A stretch of DNA of 64,000 nt from Microcoleus sp. EPA2 (GCA_020882975.1 JAHRFD010000026.1:1-64000), one strand, 5' to 3'. Positions 17,666-26,949 are shown, counted from the stretch's first letter. Notes: generated by a model from the letters alone, not told the origin. Made by a program: numbers and translations.

Positions 17666-18883
17666 TTAAGCACTTCTGAGTGCAACAATTGGGTCTAGTT
17701 TGGCAGCTTGTTTTGCGGGTACGATGCCGAAAAATAAACCAATGCTACCGGAAACACCGACTGCAAGGGCGATCGCCATTGGAGAAACACTAGCTTGCAA
17801 AGGAGTAAAAGCAGATACCAAAAGCACGCCACCAATACCAAATCCAGTGCCGATCGCCCCACCTGCCGCCGATAAAATCACCGATTCAATCATAAACTGA
17901 ATTAAGATATCTTGCTCCGATGCTCCGATCGCCTTTCTGAGTCCAATTTCCTTAGTCCGCTCAGTCACAGAAACCAGCATAATATTCATAATCCCGATCC
18001 CACCGACCAACAGCGAAATGGCCGCCACAAAAGCCAACATCAAAGTTAAAGCCGCTGTAATACTACCCAAAGTATTCATCAAATCTTTCTGATTTCTGAC
18101 AGTAAAATCATCCTCCTTAGTAATTTTGTGACGCAATCTCAGCAGGTTTTCTATTTGAAATTGCGCCGCTTGCATCATACTTTCATCTTTGATAGAAACC
18201 GAAATAAATGTTACTTTTGTACCGTAGGGAGATGAGCGGCCTACGATCCGATTTGCCATTGTTGTCAGCGGCAAATAAACATTCATATCTTGATTATCAC
18301 CAAAGCTAGAACCCTTAGCCTGCATCACTCCAATCACTTGAAAAGTCGAATTTTTGATGCGAATATATTGACCAATTGGCGGTGTATTACCAAACAATTG
18401 TTCGGCGGCTTCTGAACCTAAAGCTACTACATTTTCTTGTCTGGCTAAATCTAGTTTATTTAAAAAACGACCTTGGGCAACATCAAAGCTTCTAACTGTC
18501 AGAAACTCTGGAGTAGTTCCTACCACAGAAGACGAAACATTTTTGTTACGATAGGTAACAAGTTGACTATCATTGAGAGTTGGTGCAACTTCTTCGACAG
18601 AAGGAACTTGAGAGGCGATCGCCTCTGAATCTTCCAACACCAAAGTCTGAGGTGGAATCACGGGGCGACTTTGTGCTTCGGGACTTCCGGGAATAATAAA
18701 TAGCAAGTTGGAACCCAGAGAGTTAACTTGTCCCTCGATAAAGGTTTGAGCTCCTTCGCCAATGCCAATCATAGAAATTACGGAAGCATTACCGATGATA
18801 ATTCCTAACATCGTCAAGCTACTGCGAAGTTTGTTTGCCATCAAAGTTGTGACAGCCATTTTGACGCTTTCAACAATATCCAT
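17666..18883 (-). CDS. MacB-like ABC transporter permease, paralog 2
   Basis: 405 residues with the same layout as the neighbour at 16330-17550: N-terminal helix, large periplasmic MacB core with EVAPTLNDSQLVTYRNKNVSS, and C-terminal FtsX-type helices with GGIGIMNIMLVSVTERTKEIGLRKAIGASEQD. Local duplication is evident from end-to-end similarity. The two may heterodimerise or be alternative permeases for the membrane fusion protein upstream (inference). No ATPase gene lies beside it; a 350-bp heptamer array and a transposon-end remnant occupy the space between it and the fusion protein gene. Confidence 0.92.
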   Translation of the reverse strand: MDIVESVKMAVTTLMANKLRSSLTMLGIIIGNASVISMIGIGEGAQTFIEGQVNSLGSNLLFIIPGSPEAQSRPVIPPQTLVLEDSEAIASQVPSVEEVAPTLNDSQLVTYRNKNVSSSVVGTTPEFLTVRSFDVAQGRFLNKLDLARQENVVALGSEAAEQLFGNTPPIGQYIRIKNSTFQVIGVMQAKGSSFGDNQDMNVYLPLTTMANRIVGRSSPYGTKVTFISVSIKDESMMQAAQFQIENLLRLRHKITKEDDFTVRNQKDLMNTLGSITAALTLMLAFVAAISLLVGGIGIMNIMLVSVTERTKEIGLRKAIGASEQDILIQFMIESVILSAAGGAIGTGFGIGGVLLVSAFTPLQASVSPMAIALAVGVSGSIGLFFGIVPAKQAAKLDPIVALRSA

Positions 18884-18888
18884 AGTTT

Positions 18889-19238
18889 TTAGTCATTAGT
18901 CATTAGTTATTAGTCATTAGTCATTAGTTATTGGTCATTAGTCATTAGTTATTAGTTATTGGTCATTAGTCATTAGTTATTGGTCATTAGTCATTAGTTA
19001 TTGGTTATTAGTCATTAGTCATTAGTCATTAGTCATTAGTTATTGGTTATTAGTCATTAGTTATTGGTCATTAGTCATTAGTTATTGGTCATTAGTTATT
19101 GGTCATTAGTCATTAGTTATTGGTCATTAGTCATTAGTTATTGGTCATTAGTCATTAGTTATTGGTCATTAGTCATTAGTTATTGGTCATTAGTCATTAG
19201 TTATTGGTTATTAGTCATTAGTTATTGGTTATTAGTTA
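18889..19238 (+). repeat. 350-bp array of 50 tandem heptamers
   Basis: Exactly 50 in-register units of TT(A/G)GT(C/T)A with no insertions or deletions. Only four variants occur: TTAGTCA, TTAGTTA, TTGGTCA and TTGGTTA. A 21-bp higher-order order TTAGTTA-TTGGTCA-TTAGTCA dominates. This is like the short tandemly repeated repetitive (STRR) heptamers known in cyanobacteria. It starts 5 bp upstream of the permease ATG, so it covers the ribosome binding region of that gene. Confidence 0.95.
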
Positions 19239-19256
19239 TATCATGTCCGCGTCAAT

Positions 19257-19305
19257 TTAAAGCCGTCCTAGAAGGACGGGGCTTTAGACCCAGTTTTTTG
19301 GTAAA
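19257..19305 (-). mobile_element. IS605/TnpB-type right-end fragment, second copy
   Basis: About 50 bases matching the terminal part of the element at 82-130, including CCGTCCTAGAAGGACGG, GGGCTTTAGACCCA and TTTTTTGGTAAA. It is flanked by heptamer arrays on both sides. Only the extreme end is present, so the rest is deleted or it is a solo end. Confidence 0.45.
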
Positions 19306-19320
19306 CCCGCCCTGCCACAG

Positions 19321-19350
19321 CTAATGACTAATGACTAATGACTAATGACT
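19321..19350 (-). repeat. Short heptamer array overlapping a stop codon
   Basis: Four units of TAATGAC on + (TTAGTCA in coding direction). The TAG stop of the membrane fusion protein gene forms part of the first unit. Confidence 0.9.
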
Positions 19351-21202
19351 ATTTCTGATTCTTGATAATATCCTCCAACTTCTTACCTTGAGGCAGTTCT
19401 GTGAACACCCGATCGCCAGCCTTCGCACCCTCCAAAATCTGAATCTTATTACCGATGGTTGAACCGATGGTAACTGGGTGAAACTTAGGCTGCTGTTTTT
19501 CATCTGGAATCAACACACCTGTTTGACCTTTATTCGTCACAATTGCCACCGTCGGCACAACTAAAGCATTGCTCAACTTTTGACCCACAAATCTCAAATC
19601 TACATTCATCCCCGACTGCAACAAATCTTTGCCCGTATCTATGGCTACTCGGACTTGAAATAACGTCACATCCCGTTCTTTGACAGCTTCTGGGGCAATT
19701 AATTTAACGCCGCCTTTAAACACTTTATCTGGATAAGCATCTGCCACTATTTCCACTACTTGACCCGGTTTAATTTGACTAATATCGGCTTCCGGGACTT
19801 TCGCCAAGACTTCCACATCTCTTGCTAAAGCCACAATCGATGTCGAAGTTGCTGAAGTAGCTTCAGATGCCGAAGTTGCCGGAGTCACAAAAGCTCCTTG
19901 GATGGCGTACCTTTGGGTAATTATTCCTGGAAAGGGAGCGCGAACTTTGGTATCTTCTAACTGCACTTCTTGATAACGGACTTGAGCTTGAGCTTCTGCT
20001 AAGTCAGCTTTAGCTTGTGCTATTTCTTCCGGGCGAGAGCCGTTTACTTGTACTGCTAATTGGCTTTTTGCTTCGGCAACTGCTGCTTGGGCTTTGGCTA
20101 TTTCTTCTGGACGATTGCCGTTTTCTAACTGTGTTAATTTGCTTTTGGCTTCAGCAACTTCTGCTTCGGCTTTGGCTATGGCTTCCGATCGCGTCCCGTT
20201 TTTCAATTGGTTTAATCCTTGCTGCTCGACTTCAACAGCAGCTTGCAGTTGCTGGATTTGGGACAGCCGATTTTCTTGCAGTTGTTGCAGCCGTCTTTGG
20301 GATTCTGTTACTTTAGCTTGGGCAGTCCGATTTTCTTTAATTAATTCATCCAATTTATCTTGAGCCAGAGCACCTTCTTTGACTAATGACCTATTGCGTT
20401 CGACACGTTGAGCTGTTAGTTCGGCTTGGGCTTTACTGGATTCAATTTGGGTTTGTGCTTGGGCAATTTCTTGTTTTAAACTACCAGTTTGAGCGTCGGC
20501 TAAACGAGCTTGAGCTTGGGCTAATCTCGCTCGCCCTTGGCTGACTTCTTCGACTCGATTACCGGCTCGTAGTTGCTGCAAGCCGGCTTGACTTTGTTGC
20601 AAGCGGGCTCTGGCTCCTGCGACTTCTTCCACCCGACTGCCGGCTTGGAGTTGAGCGAGACTGGCTTCGGCTTGAGCTAGGCGGGCTTCGGCACTGGCGA
20701 TGTCTTCCGAGCGATTCCCGGCCTCGATTTTGGCAAGTTTGGCTCGAATGCTAGTTTCCCTGGCTTTGGCTTGTTGGAGTTGGGCTTCGATGTCGCGACT
20801 TTCCATGCGGGCAATAATTTGTCCTGCTTCGACGGAATCGCCCTGTTCGACAAATAATTCTGCAATCCGCCCGGAGCCTTTCGGGCTGAGATTCACGCGC
20901 TGTACAGGCTGCACCGTGCCACTAGATGTGATCCGCACGGTGAGGTTTTGCGATTCCACAGGCACTGTCAGGGTGGCGATCGCATCTACTTTGGGCTGGG
21001 ATTTACTCTTTACTATATAGATGGTGGTCGGTACAGCTATCAACCCTGCGGCCAGCAGCCCGATCGCCCACCGTTTCGATTTGGGCGCGGGTTTTTTGGG
21101 GGACTGCTTTTGAGCGGTTTTGGTATCTGCAATCTGGGTATCTGCCGTCTTGGTGTCTTCCACTTGGACTTGAGCAGTTTCCTTTTTAGGGCTAACGATC
21201 AT
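19349..21202 (-). CDS. HlyD-type membrane fusion protein with 26-residue hairpin repeats
   Basis: 617 residues. A cytoplasmic tail and one N-terminal membrane helix (about 45-63, GLLAAGLIAVPTTIYIV) precede lipoyl and barrel domains (VQPVQRVNLSPKGSGRIAEL, and the C-terminal GTVQ/AGDRVFTELPQG region). The middle is a long coiled-coil hairpin built of six 26-residue repeats, three in each arm, beginning AGNRSED, AGSRVEE, AGNRVEE, then NGTRSEA, NGNRPEE, NGSRPEE. Periplasmic adaptor of a tripartite efflux pump, serving the two MacB-like permeases downstream. The ATPase subunit and outer membrane channel are not in the window. Confidence 0.93.
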   Translation of the reverse strand: MIVSPKKETAQVQVEDTKTADTQIADTKTAQKQSPKKPAPKSKRWAIGLLAAGLIAVPTTIYIVKSKSQPKVDAIATLTVPVESQNLTVRITSSGTVQPVQRVNLSPKGSGRIAELFVEQGDSVEAGQIIARMESRDIEAQLQQAKARETSIRAKLAKIEAGNRSEDIASAEARLAQAEASLAQLQAGSRVEEVAGARARLQQSQAGLQQLRAGNRVEEVSQGRARLAQAQARLADAQTGSLKQEIAQAQTQIESSKAQAELTAQRVERNRSLVKEGALAQDKLDELIKENRTAQAKVTESQRRLQQLQENRLSQIQQLQAAVEVEQQGLNQLKNGTRSEAIAKAEAEVAEAKSKLTQLENGNRPEEIAKAQAAVAEAKSQLAVQVNGSRPEEIAQAKADLAEAQAQVRYQEVQLEDTKVRAPFPGIITQRYAIQGAFVTPATSASEATSATSTSIVALARDVEVLAKVPEADISQIKPGQVVEIVADAYPDKVFKGGVKLIAPEAVKERDVTLFQVRVAIDTGKDLLQSGMNVDLRFVGQKLSNALVVPTVAIVTNKGQTGVLIPDEKQQPKFHPVTIGSTIGNKIQILEGAKAGDRVFTELPQGKKLEDIIKNQK

Positions 21203-21433
21203 ACCGAGTCACCTAATTTAATCTCAGGATTACCTTTAAGGTAAAGTTTTTGTTAATGTTTGGCATCGTCTTTGAGACTCATCCGATCGGGTGATTTCAA
21301 AAAAGTTCCCGAATCAACATCTATTAAGAATTATATAGCCTATTTGACGTTTTTGAACCCAGCGAGGTAAAATTATCTACCCTGAACCCTACCTAGGGGC
21401 AAAATAAGTTATTCAAAAAATCAAGACACAAAC
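21203..21433. other. Intergenic region upstream of efflux operon
   Basis: No gene seen. It is the probable promoter region of the fusion protein gene (minus strand); no box could be assigned with confidence. Confidence 0.4.
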
Positions 21434-21462
21434 AAAAACCGGGTAACTCCAAAGCTACCCGG
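21434..21462 (-). terminator. Rho-independent terminator of the aldolase gene
   Basis: On the minus strand CCGGGTA...TACCCGG (7-bp stem) is followed directly by TTTTT. It lies about 50 bases after the aldolase stop. Confidence 0.8.
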
Positions 21463-21513
21463 AAATACCAAATTTAGGATTCAGACAAATCTAAAATCTA
21501 AACCTTAAAATTC

Positions 21514-22593
21514 TTAAACAGTTACAGCTTTCTTAGCAGTAGAGCTCAATTCGCCCTTAGCATATTTAGCTGCAAAATCATCCAAAGATACTTGCTTGAT
21601 GTTTGTACCGTGGCCAGCACAGCCAAAAGATTGATAGCGATCGCTACAAACTTTTTGCATATACTTGATCGATGGCTTCAGGAAGTGACGGGGGTCGAAC
21701 TCATCGGGCTTGGCAAACAAAGCTTCGCGCACCGCCGCGGTAATCGCCAAACGGTTGTCAGTATCGATATTGATCTTGCGAACGCCGCACTTAATGCCCT
21801 TTTGGATTTCTTCGACGGGTACGCCGTAGGTTTCGCGGATTTTGCCACCGTTGTTGTTGATAATTTCCAGCAATTCTTGGGGCACAGAAGAAGAACCGTG
21901 CATTACCAAGTGAGTATTTGGTAAGCGGCGGTGAATTTCTTCAATGCGGCTGATTGCCAAAATTTCGCCAGTGGGCTTGCGAGTAAACTTGTAAGCGCCG
22001 TGAGAAGTGCCGATCGCCACTGCTAAAGCATCAACGCCGGTTTGCTCAACGAAATCAACTGCTTGTTCAGGATCTGTCAACAATTGATCGTGAGACAGAG
22101 CGCCTTCAAAGCCGTGGCCGTCTTCTGCTTCGCCCATCCCGGTTTCCAGAGAGCCCAAGCAACCCAGTTCACCTTCGACGCTAACGCCGATGGAATGAGC
22201 AACATTGACAACATCGCGAGTAACTTGAACGTTGTACTCGTAGCTAGCAGGAGTTTTAGCATCTGCTTCCAAAGAACCGTCCATCATCACGCTGGTGAAA
22301 CCTTGGCGCATGGCAGAATAGCAAGTACCGGGGGCATTGCCGTGGTCTTGGTGCATGGAAATGGGGATGTGAGGATAGGTTTCAACTGCGGCCAAAATCA
22401 AGTGGCGCAGGAAGTTTTCCCCAGCGTAGGAGCGAGCGCCGCGAGAAGCTTGCAGGATCACGGGGCTGTTGGTTTCGTCAGCAGCACGCATGATGGCTTG
22501 GATTTGCTCCATGTTATTGACGTTGTAAGCCGGTAGGCCGTAACCATTTTCAGCCGCGTGGTCGAGCAGCAGTCGCATAGGTACTAGCGCCAT
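21514..22593 (-). CDS. fba: Class II fructose-bisphosphate aldolase (Calvin cycle subtype)
   Basis: 359 residues, full length. It catalyses reversible condensation of glyceraldehyde 3-phosphate and dihydroxyacetone phosphate, and in cyanobacteria also makes sedoheptulose-1,7-bisphosphate in the Calvin cycle. Metal and substrate motifs: SMHQDHGN (zinc His), [28 protein letters not shown] and [12 protein letters not shown], all intact. The start ATG has a strong ribosome binding site AGGAGG at 22601-22606, seven bases upstream. It is a single-gene unit with its own terminator. Confidence 0.98.
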   Translation of the reverse strand: MALVPMRLLLDHAAENGYGLPAYNVNNMEQIQAIMRAADETNSPVILQASRGARSYAGENFLRHLILAAVETYPHIPISMHQDHGNAPGTCYSAMRQGFTSVMMDGSLEADAKTPASYEYNVQVTRDVVNVAHSIGVSVEGELGCLGSLETGMGEAEDGHGFEGALSHDQLLTDPEQAVDFVEQTGVDALAVAIGTSHGAYKFTRKPTGEILAISRIEEIHRRLPNTHLVMHGSSSVPQELLEIINNNGGKIRETYGVPVEEIQKGIKCGVRKINIDTDNRLAITAAVREALFAKPDEFDPRHFLKPSIKYMQKVCSDRYQSFGCAGHGTNIKQVSLDDFAAKYAKGELSSTAKKAVTV

Positions 22594-22726
22594 AGATATT
22601 CCTCCTAATTATTTGTGGTTTCTGGCCAGTGAATTTGGGACAAGTTCAATTCTTAGGACAATCTTAAGACAATTTGCTACCGATCGCGCAGGATGTTTCC
22701 AGATTCCATTGAAAATTCTACCTACT

Positions 22727-22763
22727 AAAACATTGAGTTCTGAGTGTTATACTCAGAACTCAA
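22727..22763 (-). terminator. Terminator hairpin of tRNA-Lys
   Basis: A perfect 13-bp stem (TTGAGTTCTGAGT with its complement, 5-base loop) spans 22733-22763, followed on the minus strand by a short T-run (22727-22730). It lies 24 bases past the tRNA 3' end. Confidence 0.75.
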
Positions 22764-22787
22764 TATTTCTTGTTTGATGTTGACTTA

Positions 22788-22859
22788 TGGGTCGCCCGGG
22801 ATTTGAACCCGAGACCAATCGGTTAAAAGCCGAATGCTCTACCGCTGAGCTAGCGACCC
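22788..22859 (-). tRNA. trnK: tRNA-Lys (anticodon UUU)
   Basis: The minus strand folds as a cloverleaf: acceptor GGGTCGC/GCGACCC, D arm GCTC...GAGC, anticodon loop CTTTTAA (anticodon TTT), and T arm with GGTTCAAATCC. Discriminator A; CCA is not encoded. The outermost anticodon-stem pair is a T-T mismatch. Confidence 0.97.
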
Positions 22860-22926
22860 GCGTAACCATTGTTACCGCGCACATTTACTAATAGTAGCAC
22901 CCATCATTTTAAATAGCAAGTCTTTT

Positions 22927-23805
22927 TTACAAAAAAGTTGCCGTCATCCGCACCAACATCTCGCAAGTCGCGCCGGGGGGCAAATACATCAAGTGTTCGC
23001 CTGTGTTTAGGGCATTCCGAGGAGCAGTCCAAGGTTCCAAACAGTAAAAATCCTTGCCTTTGAGCATCCAGAACACCAACTTGCCATAGCTAGAGCTGTA
23101 ACTAAGGGTGAGGCGCAAATCGCGAGCCGAGTCAGTGACAGTAGCAGCTAGGCCAGTGAGTTCATCAAAGGAAACATCTATTTCATCCAGGTTGGGGTCA
23201 AAAACTCCGGTGAAATAACCCTTGGAGTGAGTGTTCTGATCTCTGTACTGCATCCCCGGAATTTCAAAGCGGAGCTGGGATTTGTCCTCTGCTAAAAAGT
23301 AAGGGTGTAAGCCGCTAGAAAAGGGCATCGGTTCCTCTGACAGATTGGTGTATCGCTGAAAAATTTCCAAAGCATTGCCTTTAATCTGATAAGTAAAGGC
23401 TAGTTGGAAATCAAAGGGATAAACAGCCAGAGTCTTGTCGCTACTTTCGAGCATCAGGGTAACAGCGGCGCAACCCTCCGTCACCATTTCCTCTACCGTC
23501 CAAGGTAAATCGCGAGCAAAGCCGTGCTGTTTGAGTTGCCACTGCACTCCCTTGTGTGTGTAGGTATTGTCTGGGAGATTGCCACAGATGGGAAACAGAA
23601 TCGGCACTCCGCCTCGGACAGTCAAATCGGGATTAGTGAAGCGTTCGGTGTCTAAGTATAAGATTTCTTTGCCTTCAACCAGCCAGCTAGTGGCAATACC
23701 GCCTCGTTCCGGCACAACTTCGAGAGTGGAGTTAGCGGTTTCGTCAGAGAGGACGTAGGTTTTGTACTGCTTTTGCTTGAGCGCGATCGCAAACACATTT
23801 GTCAT
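22927..23805 (-). CDS. Aldose 1-epimerase-like (galactose mutarotase superfamily) protein
   Basis: About 292 residues. Conserved family elements: VPERGGIATSW, GGVPILFPICGNLPDN, HGFARDLPW, SSGLHPYF (catalytic His region) and FYCLEPWTAP (with the acidic residue). Closest to cyanobacterial mutarotase-like or hexose-6-phosphate epimerase-like proteins that act on sugar anomers. The start at 23805 (MTNVFAIALK) fits homologs; an ATG seven codons upstream (23826) is also possible. Stands alone. Confidence 0.85.
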   Translation of the reverse strand: MTNVFAIALKQKQYKTYVLSDETANSTLEVVPERGGIATSWLVEGKEILYLDTERFTNPDLTVRGGVPILFPICGNLPDNTYTHKGVQWQLKQHGFARDLPWTVEEMVTEGCAAVTLMLESSDKTLAVYPFDFQLAFTYQIKGNALEIFQRYTNLSEEPMPFSSGLHPYFLAEDKSQLRFEIPGMQYRDQNTHSKGYFTGVFDPNLDEIDVSFDELTGLAATVTDSARDLRLTLSYSSSYGKLVFWMLKGKDFYCLEPWTAPRNALNTGEHLMYLPPGATCEMLVRMTATFL

Positions 23806-23919
23806 CGGTAGTAGGTCATGGATCATTGGTTGTCAGTCAATTTGTGGTTAGTAGTTAGTCGCCCATTTGTTGCTACCCCTTGGACTCTGATTTCTTCCCC
23901 TGGTAGTCCTCCCTGCTGG

Positions 23920-26001
23920 TTAACCGATCTTTGGAGATAGGGGAGGCAAGGCGATCGGCTTGTAGTCGCTGGAGGTTTTTTTAGCTGGGAGCAGGGCTGT
24001 GGGAGTCGGTGGTTTGACCGCGAGTTTGAAGGATACAGACTGAGTTGGCGGAAGATAACTTTGGGGACTGCTTCCGGTTGGCGAACTTGGAGATGGCGGG
24101 GAAATGAACGGTTCTTTGATGAATGGCTCTTTGGTAAATGGATCTGATTCCCCACTAGGTTTTTGACGTTCACCTCGGTAGATGCGGGGTGGCAAATCTT
24201 TACTCGGAGGCGGACTTGACTCCACAGCCGGAAAATTTCCGTTGTCAAAAAATGACGAATTTTCCTGCTGTTTGGGTGCCACGGGCAAAGTGGGCAAACT
24301 ACGATTTGGTTTGATTTGTCCTGGCTGGGGTTGGCTACTTTCACCTCCTAGGGAAGGGGCATCTGGCTGGGATTTTTGTGTACGGTTCTTAATCACTCCT
24401 GGTAATTGAGAATTCGGATTTTTTTGGTCTGGTACTCCCGAAAATGGGGCTTCTAGAACTACTTGCGATCGCATCGGTCGATCGAAAATACTCGAAATCT
24501 GCTCGACGTGCTTGAGGATGCGATCGCCCGCTGCTCCTGTAACCACCTTCGGCTGAAACTTTTTTACCTCCACAGGCAGAAACTCTACTTTCATGTTTCT
24601 GTCTTTGAGCGATACTTTCAGCACTGCTGTGTCGTAATCGCTACGAGCATTGCCCCCAAAGATAAAATTTCCCAGGGAGTAAACTATCGGTCTGCCTTTG
24701 TAAACTTCCGCACCTTGCAGAACATGGGGGTGGTGTCCTACCACCAAATCAGCTCCTTGGTCGATGGTGAACCGAGCCAAATCTATCTGCCAATCCCCTG
24801 GATAATCTGCCAATTCTACTCCCCAGTGATAATTCACAATAATCCAGTCTACCTGACCCCTGAGAGCTCGAATATCCTCCGCCACACGGTTATTGCGGCG
24901 TGGGTTAGTTCCGGCTTTCCCCAAGTCGGCAGCATGGAGGTCAGAATCGTAGTAACCAAGGTAAGCTATCCGCTGACCCTTAACTTCAATAATATCTGGA
25001 CGCCTTGCTTCTTTAATATTTTTGCCTGCTCCCAGATGCTGAATTCCCGCATTATTTAGAGTATTTATAGTTTCCACCAGTCCAGGTTCTTGGTAGTCCA
25101 TAGCGTGGTTATTTGCTAGATTGACGATATCCACTCCGCCTGCTGTTAATACTTTGACCAGTTCTGGATCGGCTTGAAAATTTAATTGTTTTTTATTTTT
25201 ACCCAAGCTAGAGCGAGTCAGGGGATTTTCTAGGTTCACCATCGCCACATCTGCTTTGCGATATTCTTCCATATTTGCGAAGGCCCAATCGTAGCCTCGG
25301 TCTGCCACTTTGGAAAAGGCATCTAATAGATTTACATTCCCGCCGAACATCAGGGTAACAGTAGGGTCATAAGGATTGGCAACTCGATCGAGCTTTACTA
25401 CTGGTAATGTTTCTAAGGCTCCTTGCACGGTGTTCCCGCGCTTGGGAGGAGGACCGGACATTACAGCCATTTTTTGGTATGCAGAGGTGGGCGGGTCTAA
25501 CCGCATCACCAGAGCTTCTTGGTATGTCACCCAACAACCTAATATAAATGAAGCCAGTGATGAACCGACTAGCAGTAGAGAACGATAGCTTTTAAATTTA
25601 ACCCAATCGACTACCAATAGGGAACGGAAACGTCGCCGTCGCCGATTTGCTGGAGTGACTATGCGTACTGATTGTTTCCAGAGAATTTCTGGTTCTCCTG
25701 CTAAACGCGCGTGAATTCTCACGCCTTCTACTGCTGGCGAGTTAAGTCTCCACAGTTGGTGACAAATGAATTTGACTAAACCTTCTCGCAAAGTGCTCCC
25801 CAGTAGTGTGGCATCTGAAGCAAAGTCGCGCTGAAATTCTACCAAGATTTGCACGCATCCGGCCTGAGCCTCTTCGACGCGGGCATAAATCCCTTCAGGT
25901 CGCAGCAAACTGTCTATCCAATAATTAAGCGCTTGAAAGTTTCCCGATCGCGCTAGCTCCAGAATAGACGGCTGCGACCAATTTTCTGCATATACCATCA
26001 A
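23920..26001 (-). CDS. CapA-family (PGA_cap) metallophosphatase-like protein
   Basis: 693 residues. A cyanobacteria-type N-terminal domain (1-110) and one membrane helix (about 141-161, SLLLVGSSLASFILGCWV) precede a CapA domain at about 215-475: TLMFGGNVNL, VNLENPLT, ANNHAMDYQ, GHHPHVLQ and YSLGNFIFGG are all present. A Pro/Ser-rich tail of about 170 residues follows, probably extending from the membrane. Known for poly-gamma-glutamate capsule synthesis in Bacillus; in cyanobacteria the role is unknown. Start preceded by AGGAGG-like sequence. Confidence 0.9.
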   Translation of the reverse strand: MMVYAENWSQPSILELARSGNFQALNYWIDSLLRPEGIYARVEEAQAGCVQILVEFQRDFASDATLLGSTLREGLVKFICHQLWRLNSPAVEGVRIHARLAGEPEILWKQSVRIVTPANRRRRRFRSLLVVDWVKFKSYRSLLLVGSSLASFILGCWVTYQEALVMRLDPPTSAYQKMAVMSGPPPKRGNTVQGALETLPVVKLDRVANPYDPTVTLMFGGNVNLLDAFSKVADRGYDWAFANMEEYRKADVAMVNLENPLTRSSLGKNKKQLNFQADPELVKVLTAGGVDIVNLANNHAMDYQEPGLVETINTLNNAGIQHLGAGKNIKEARRPDIIEVKGQRIAYLGYYDSDLHAADLGKAGTNPRRNNRVAEDIRALRGQVDWIIVNYHWGVELADYPGDWQIDLARFTIDQGADLVVGHHPHVLQGAEVYKGRPIVYSLGNFIFGGNARSDYDTAVLKVSLKDRNMKVEFLPVEVKKFQPKVVTGAAGDRILKHVEQISSIFDRPMRSQVVLEAPFSGVPDQKNPNSQLPGVIKNRTQKSQPDAPSLGGESSQPQPGQIKPNRSLPTLPVAPKQQENSSFFDNGNFPAVESSPPPSKDLPPRIYRGERQKPSGESDPFTKEPFIKEPFISPPSPSSPTGSSPQSYLPPTQSVSFKLAVKPPTPTALLPAKKTSSDYKPIALPPLSPKIG

Positions 26002-26637
26002 TTAGCCTCCTTAACACGCTTCACTCGCGCTGACTTCAATTTTGTTTTAACGGAACCGCAATTTTCTTAGCTTAACCGCCACAGGTTCCGCTGCCCGCTT
26101 TGAAGCTAGTTATTGGCCGCCACCATTTTCTACATTTAGTTACCCACTGCTGTCAGTGACTTCCATCACAATTGGCTAATTTTAATCATCACCAAAGGTC
26201 ATGAGTGGTACAATTTGCGGAAAAATGGATAGGCGATCGAAATTTTTTTTGCAGAGTCTGTTTTTATTATCCTTGTTTGAGTGCCGTTTTGGCCCTCAAT
26301 CTGGACATACTTAGACCCAACAGTCAGTTGGCCAGTGCCAGCAAACCGGGCTACTCCAACGGGGTTTGCTGGCAAGGGCGAGAGGATGTTTGGCAGTAAC
26401 AGGGTGGTTCGATCGCTCGCCCTCATACAGCCACAGCATAAACTGCGACAATATAAATGGCGTAGTAGGTAGATTTAGTGGTATGATTTAATTTGGTAAT
26501 TCCCATCGGTTTCAAAGTTTTGGAAAACGTGAAACTGGCTAGTCTATCGGGCTGTGCCTTCCGATGTAAAGCTCAAAGTACGTTAATGTAAACAGGCAAT
26601 CTTTTAAGCAAGTTACACTGCGCAGGAGAACTGACAA
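26002..26637. other. 636-bp intergenic region with a strong hairpin
   Basis: No convincing gene; small frames around 26199-26472 overlap each other on both strands and lack family features. GCCAGCAAACC (26337-26347) pairs perfectly with GGTTTGCTGGC (26363-26373), an 11-bp stem and 15-base loop. Its location more than 260 bases upstream of the next + gene and 335 bases upstream of capA suggests a structured RNA or attenuator rather than a simple terminator (inference). Confidence 0.5.
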
Positions 26638-26949
26638 ATGCTACAGCGCAAAATCTATCAACTCTGTTGTGATGGTCGTGAGGTTTCTATTTTTCTTCGA
26701 GATCAGCAACGTTGGATAGAGCGCGCTCGTATCCTAGATATTGAAGGGGATCTAGTCACGCTGCGCTACGAAACCGACGAAGAAGACGAACTCAGCTCTT
26801 GGGAAGAAATGGTGCGTCTAGAGAGTATTGGCTCGGTGTCCCAAAAATTGGCTTCGGTGTCGAGAATTAACTGCGAGCCCCTAGTTTCTGACGATTGTCC
26901 AGAAGCAGAACAAATTCGCAATCACTACCCAGACTCTAGTTTGGAATAG
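26638..26949 (+). CDS. Conserved cyanobacterial protein (DUF6679-like)
   Basis: 103 residues beginning MLQRKIYQLCCDGREVSIFLRDQQRWIERARI. It has the strongly conserved pattern of a small cyanobacteria-specific family of unknown function, with beta strands and acidic stretch YETDEEDELSSWEEMVRLESIG. I recognise the family as DUF6679-like from memory. A ribosome binding site (GGAGA) lies 8 bases upstream and a terminator follows, so it is monocistronic. No catalytic motif is visible. Confidence 0.8.
   Translation: MLQRKIYQLCCDGREVSIFLRDQQRWIERARILDIEGDLVTLRYETDEEDELSSWEEMVRLESIGSVSQKLASVSRINCEPLVSDDCPEAEQIRNHYPDSSLE

Noticed and set aside
18889-19238. Possible CRISPR or telomere-like array
   Set aside because: Seven-base tandem unit without spacers.
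19085-19324. 79-codon frame of repeating VISYWSL
   Set aside because: Direct translation of the heptamer array.
23823-24344. 173-codon minus-strand frame
   Set aside because: Other frame of the CapA Pro-rich tail, no domain features.
26199-26472. Several 60-75-codon frames
   Set aside because: Mutually overlapping on both strands, no coding character.
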